Source of the DNA: UTCHB3 sp002050155
Lineage (GTDB): Bacteria > Bacteroidota > Ignavibacteria > Ignavibacteriales > Ignavibacteriaceae
Direction: 5' to 3'
NCBI GenBank assembly: GCA_030584105.1
Contig: CP129491.1
Location: 1,116,001-1,180,000, forward strand
DNA: 64,000 nt
Part shown: one piece after another, positions 60,297 to 64,000 of the stretch
Layout of the letters: every line of letters begins with the position of its first letter
Position numbering within the stretch: the stretch's first letter is position 1
Translations under genes and position numbers: made by a program
Notes under the pieces: generated by a model
What the model was told of the DNA's origin: nothing
The model's input: only the letters and a program-made list of their open reading frames with translations
Databases searched by the model: none

Positions 60297-61427
60297 ATGA
60301 ACACGATTATCCGGTTTATTATAAAAGAATTTAAGCAGTTCTGGCGGGACCCCCGGATGGTGGTTATGATTGTGGTTTCCCCGATGATTCAGCTGATCCT
60401 GCTCGGGTATGCAGCAACCTTGGATATTAATGTTGTGCACACTGTTGTTCTGGATAATGACAGGTCGGAAACCAGCAGAAAATTAATCGAAAAATTTAAC
60501 GGCTCAACCTATTTTTCGATGGATGCGTTTTATGATTCGTATGACGAAGTATATAAGGCAATGGATAATGGCGGCGTGATGACTGCGCTGATAATCCCAA
60601 AGGATTTTGAGAAAGATATTAAGCGCGGTAACACTGCGACACTTCAGGCTATCTTCAACGGAAGTGACGGTAACAGTGCCTCGATTTCTTCGGGTTATGT
60701 TTCCAAGGTTATCATTAACTTTTCGGAAGAAGTGGTAAAATCAAAAATTGAAATGATGGGGATTAAGCGAATCCCCGCGGGGCAGATTTCTGCGCAAAGC
60801 CGTGTTTGGTATAACCCGGGGCTTGAATCGAAAATTTTTATGGTACCGGCGATTGTGGGGCTGTTGCTCAGCGTTGTTACATTGATTCTCACCTCTTTGG
60901 CAATTGTTAAAGAGAGAGAAATCGGAACCTTTGAGCAACTGATTGTAACACCGATAAAACCGTGGCAGTTGATTGTTGGGAAATTGGTGCCTTTCGCAAT
61001 TCTCGGTTTTATTGCTGTTCTGATTGTTTTGGCTTCAATGAACATAATTTTTGGAATTGCGGTTAAGGGGAATGTAACCGTGTTATTGGTTTCTTCGTTC
61101 TTTTATATTCTCTCAACTTTAGGGCTTGGGTTGTTAGTCTCCACTTTCTCGAAGACACAACAGCAGGCGATGATGCTTGCAATCTTTGTGGTAATGCTGC
61201 CGTTGATTTTCCTTTCAGGTTTTGCTTTTCAGGTGGAAAATATGCCCGTTATTTTTCAGAAAATCAGCACCATTGTGCCGTTGAAATATTATCTGATAAT
61301 TGTTCGGGGTGTTATACTAAAAGGAAGTGGTTTTCACGAACATTTTCAGGATGGTTTGGCACTTCTGATCATTGGGGTTGTAATTCTTACAATCAGTATT
61401 CTAAGGTTCAGGAAACGGGTTGAGTAA
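60297..61427 (+). CDS. ABC-2 type permease 2 (YbhR-like)
   Basis: A 376-residue permease homologous to the preceding one, with the same topology: WRDPRMVVMIVVSPMIQLILLGYA, GNSASISSGYVSKVII, LTSLAIVKEREIGTFEQLIVTPIKPWQLIVGK and GFAFQVENMPVIFQKIS. The ATG at 60297 is chosen; GAGAGG lies upstream. It is the last gene of the operon. Its last codons and stop (GGTTGAGTAAAGGT) are repeated 74 bases downstream. Confidence 0.92.
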   Translation: MNTIIRFIIKEFKQFWRDPRMVVMIVVSPMIQLILLGYAATLDINVVHTVVLDNDRSETSRKLIEKFNGSTYFSMDAFYDSYDEVYKAMDNGGVMTALIIPKDFEKDIKRGNTATLQAIFNGSDGNSASISSGYVSKVIINFSEEVVKSKIEMMGIKRIPAGQISAQSRVWYNPGLESKIFMVPAIVGLLLSVVTLILTSLAIVKEREIGTFEQLIVTPIKPWQLIVGKLVPFAILGFIAVLIVLASMNIIFGIAVKGNVTVLLVSSFFYILSTLGLGLLVSTFSKTQQQAMMLAIFVVMLPLIFLSGFAFQVENMPVIFQKISTIVPLKYYLIIVRGVILKGSGFHEHFQDGLALLIIGVVILTISILRFRKRVE

Positions 61428-61510
61428 AGGTAATAAGGGAAAATCATCGATGAACGCGACTGCAAAGCAAAAACCCAAGTTTCAGCAAACCGGTTGAGTA
61501 AAGGTTGGAG
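61405..61510. repeat. 74-bp-spaced copy of the permease 2 gene tail
   Basis: GTTCAGGAAACGGGTTGAGT at the stop codon is matched by GTTTCAGCAAACCGGTTGAGT 74 bases on, both followed by AAAGGT. Confidence 0.82.
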
Positions 61511-61524
61511 GCATCTTTTCGCTG

Positions 61525-62595
61525 TTATTTTATCCGGTAACCGAACTTTTGAACATACCTTTGGTCAAACTCTTCCTGATGTTTTGTTGTAAAGTATGAC
61601 CCAAACAAACCATAGCCACCGTTTATGTTTGTGAAAACGGGCTCATCCAAACGGAGAGAAAAGTTATCCAGAAATCCGTTCACTGATGAATAATAAAACG
61701 AAAGTGGAGCGTCGTATTCCGTTACCGTAAAAATTACATGGAGAATCCTGAAGTCAGATTTTTCGGCAACGCCCTCGGAAATTTTATTCATAGCCCAATC
61801 AAACGAAGCAAGTTCGTAAGAAATTTTATCGTCTCGGTTTGCTACAGGATAAAGAGGTGTCGGAACACCGTTTCTGTCGATTACCCTAAGCGGCACTTCA
61901 ATAGTTTTTGCAACTTCCCGGTTGTTAATCAGTTGTGTGTAATAGATCGTCATTTTTGGAAAACAAAGGTCTATCTCTTTCGAGCGCCAGTAAAACTCCC
62001 AGTTCTTTCCGAATTTGAAGACATCAACATCCGTGGTGAAACCCCTCGGAAAAGGGATTGAGGATTCATAATCCAAATATTGAGGTACTTTCGTGCCCGA
62101 TGACAGAACAGTACCGTTTGGCATTCGTGCAACAATGGAGAGTGAATCGTTGGCGTAAACCGGAAGTGGTGCTCCGTAATAATAACGCTGTTTTCCCGAA
62201 TAGTGCGATGAGTCTTTTCTGTTTACAAGAGTATCTTTCAGTTTGTACTCATCCCCTCTGAATTTAATGTAAATTTGTGCACCCATTACCTCCGGGTCTT
62301 CTGTATTTAGGTAAGGGTCTGTTCCGGGTGCGTCGTAAACTTTTGCGAGATAAACCTTGGGTACGAATGTGTAGCCTATTTCCTGCCCCTCTGTTATTGC
62401 AAACAGCACAAATCCGGGCTTAAACTCCGCACGGGGCGAAAAACCGTTATCGCAGGCAGAAAAGTTTAGTGCAAACAGTAAGAACAAACTCACAAGAATT
62501 GCATTTTTAAGGCTGTGTTTTGGATTGATCATCAGGCCTTTTTTCCGGCGGTGTTTGAACAACAATGTGGCATAACTGAAGTTTTTAATTTTCAT
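61525..62595 (-). CDS. DUF4249-like lipoprotein partner of a TonB receptor
   Basis: A 356-residue exported lipoprotein. Its hydrophobic signal ends in LNFSAC (Cys near residue 48 from the first start). The first ATG (62595) has GGAG upstream and lies next to the receptor stop; a second at 62532 would give a shorter, more usual signal. The body is mainly beta, with ATVYLAKVYDAPGTDPYLN-like and YYYGAPLPVYANDSLSIVARMPNG segments. Such lipoproteins are commonly encoded right after a TonB receptor in Bacteroidota and probably act with it at the surface. The substrate is unknown. Confidence 0.6.
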   Translation of the reverse strand: MKIKNFSYATLLFKHRRKKGLMINPKHSLKNAILVSLFLLFALNFSACDNGFSPRAEFKPGFVLFAITEGQEIGYTFVPKVYLAKVYDAPGTDPYLNTEDPEVMGAQIYIKFRGDEYKLKDTLVNRKDSSHYSGKQRYYYGAPLPVYANDSLSIVARMPNGTVLSSGTKVPQYLDYESSIPFPRGFTTDVDVFKFGKNWEFYWRSKEIDLCFPKMTIYYTQLINNREVAKTIEVPLRVIDRNGVPTPLYPVANRDDKISYELASFDWAMNKISEGVAEKSDFRILHVIFTVTEYDAPLSFYYSSVNGFLDNFSLRLDEPVFTNINGGYGLFGSYFTTKHQEEFDQRYVQKFGYRIK

Positions 62596-62596
62596 C

Positions 62597-64000
62597 TTAA
62601 AACTCCGCTTTCACGAAAAATGCAGGGAAAATCGGGAGTTGGTTAATCCTCTTTCCTGTTTTCTTATCAAAATAGTAGATATTTTCTCTGTTGTAAACAT
62701 TCAGCACACTTGCTCCGAGAGTAAAATCTGCAATAGCGGTTGAAAACTTTTTTGTTATTGAAAGATCAAGCCTGTGATAATATGGCAATCGTGCAGAGTT
62801 TTTTGTGTCGTAGAGAAATTCCGGCTCATAGTTGTTAAGAATATTAATCGGAATATTCCCGTCTAACATCAATTTATTGAAGAAACCAGTAATCGGTGTG
62901 AAAGGCATACCGGAGGCAACCACCCAATTTGCAGTGAACTGCCAGTTAGCTCCGGGGTTAATCCCCGCCAGAATATTGATTGAGTGCCGCACATCGTATC
63001 TCGGGGCGTAAGTTAAGTTTTTTGCATATTTTTCAGCCCAACCCAAAGCGTAAGAAATTTTTGAGTAAAACACGGAACCATCAAACTTTAGAGCAGATTC
63101 AATTCCGTAAGAACTTCCGTTAATATTTTTAAAATCGAACTGGACAGAAGTAAATTTCTGATCGTTAACCTCCAGAAGGTTATCCATTAATTTGTAATAA
63201 GCCTCCACTTCCAACACAACTTTGTCAGTAAACCATGAAGTGAAGCCGACGATGAAGTGAGTTGCCTCTGCCGCAGTAACATGCTCCGGCACAATAATCC
63301 AAGGCTCAAACACGGAGATTAGCTCGTCTTCATTCGTAAGAGCCACCATATCCTGCGAATATCTGCCGAAGGCAAACTTAAAAATAAGAAGACGATTAAT
63401 CAACCAGGTCAGCGAAACCCTTGGCTCAAACAAAAACGGGCGCTTTTCTGCCATAGAAAGAAAATTGAACCGAACTCCAATATCCAAACCAACATCATCC
63501 CACCGGAAAAACTTATAATTTATATAAGCTGCCAACGCTGACTTACTTACACTGTAATCAATTTCACGGTTTAATTGGTTCTTTTGCTTAAGCTGTGTTG
63601 TTATATTTTTGTTTTGAAACCCAAACAAAAGTTGATCCTTGCTGTCGTAGATGTAGGCAAGATCGGCGTTGATCGTAAAATCTTTCACCTTATTTTCGCG
63701 CGGTTTCGAGCCTGAAAGGTTCGGTTCAACACTTGCTTCGTAGTATGAATAAGAGAGGTTCAGGTCAGAAACCAAAGGTGACCCGTTCCAGATTTTGCTC
63801 CATTTTGCTCCGATTATGTTGTTCTTAATGTGGTAATCTTCCAACAGCGGATCGTTATTTACCACCTGGTCACTGCTTAAAAAAGTGTGAGCAACGAACT
63901 TGCTGTTTTGGTCAATCGATGGGTCGGAAAAGTTAACTTTCAGCGAAAAATCATAGAAATTGAAAGGGGTCTCTTTCTCGTTTATATACTTTTTTAGAAT
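62597..64000 (-). CDS. TonB-dependent receptor, 5' end outside window
   Basis: The frame stays open to the window edge, giving 468 residues of the barrel part. It has repeated amphipathic strands (LNLSYSYYEASVEPNL, DLAYIYDSKDQLLFGFQ, VSLTWLINRLLIFKFAFGRYSQD, YALGWAEKYAKNLTYAPRYDVRHSINILAGI) and ends in FTLGASVLNVYNRENIYYFD ... PAFFVKAEF with a terminal Phe, typical of TonB receptors. The plug and carboxypeptidase-like domains lie outside. A start inside the window at 63865 (GTG) is not credible because the coding frame continues upstream. It pairs with the lipoprotein gene one base downstream. Confidence 0.85.
   Translation of the reverse strand: MLKKYINEKETPFNFYDFSLKVNFSDPSIDQNSKFVAHTFLSSDQVVNNDPLLEDYHIKNNIIGAKWSKIWNGSPLVSDLNLSYSYYEASVEPNLSGSKPRENKVKDFTINADLAYIYDSKDQLLFGFQNKNITTQLKQKNQLNREIDYSVSKSALAAYINYKFFRWDDVGLDIGVRFNFLSMAEKRPFLFEPRVSLTWLINRLLIFKFAFGRYSQDMVALTNEDELISVFEPWIIVPEHVTAAEATHFIVGFTSWFTDKVVLEVEAYYKLMDNLLEVNDQKFTSVQFDFKNINGSSYGIESALKFDGSVFYSKISYALGWAEKYAKNLTYAPRYDVRHSINILAGINPGANWQFTANWVVASGMPFTPITGFFNKLMLDGNIPINILNNYEPEFLYDTKNSARLPYYHRLDLSITKKFSTAIADFTLGASVLNVYNRENIYYFDKKTGKRINQLPIFPAFFVKAEF

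Noticed and set aside
63865..63867. GTG start of the last receptor inside the window
   Set aside because: The frame continues with receptor-like sequence to the window edge, so the gene is truncated by the window rather than short.

Overview
The window looks like chromosomal DNA from a member of the Ignavibacteria/Chlorobi-Bacteroidota assemblage. Evidence: two proteins end in type IX secretion sorting domains with the NYPNPFNPST signature; there are TonB-dependent receptors, a DUF4249-like lipoprotein partner and an Omp28-like protein; menaquinone genes are present; and several genes are preceded by a TAnnTTTG -7-type promoter motif. Base composition is moderately AT-rich throughout. I see no prophage, transposase, CRISPR array or rRNA.

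Layout. 1-10.2 kb: partial cation/proton antiporter, AraC-type response regulator with a degenerate kinase-like half, aldo/keto reductase, porin, glycosyltransferase, nucleoside transporter plus purine nucleoside phosphorylase, rsmE. 10.1-15.3 kb: menaquinone block (hotdog thioesterase; menH-menB-menA-menE on the minus strand); a menC-like gene lies apart at 40.3 kb. 15.5-20.7 kb: M28 peptidase, dacB, clpS, then etfB-etfA-bifunctional nuclease. 20.8-29.9 kb: DUF2851 gene, elongasome genes (rodA, mrdA, mreD, mreC, mreB) and pyrG. 30.3-38 kb: Omp28-like T9SS protein, DinB, a probable metal locus (Cys-rich exported protein, TonB receptor, YHS protein), thioredoxin plus trxB. 38.2-46.4 kb: MscS channel, menC, GH53 galactanase with a frameshifted signal peptide, subtilase with T9SS tail. 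46.4-48.9 kb: a gene-poor stretch of repeats, a decayed T9SS tail, three truncated tRNA-Val copies, tRNA-Val and tRNA-Gly. 48.9-64 kb: fused KGD-type 2-oxoglutarate dehydrogenase, pdxH, EamA transporter, a TetR-controlled HlyD/ABC/TolC efflux operon and a DUF4249-like/TonB receptor pair cut by the window edge.

The most unusual feature runs across the whole window. Many genes are followed by a partly decayed direct repeat of their own last 5-25 codons, usually including the stop codon. Examples are punA, the DUF2851 gene, rodA, the Omp28-like gene, dinB, the TonB receptor, the MscS gene, the GH53 gene and the last ABC permease. The 3' half of tRNA-Val is also copied three times downstream, each copy with its own terminator-like hairpin. 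Other intergenic gaps hold 16-66 bp tandem repeats, and in-frame tandem expansions occur inside menH and menE. I know of no described system that explains this; it may be simple tandem duplication tolerated at gene ends, but its frequency here deserves a genome-wide test.
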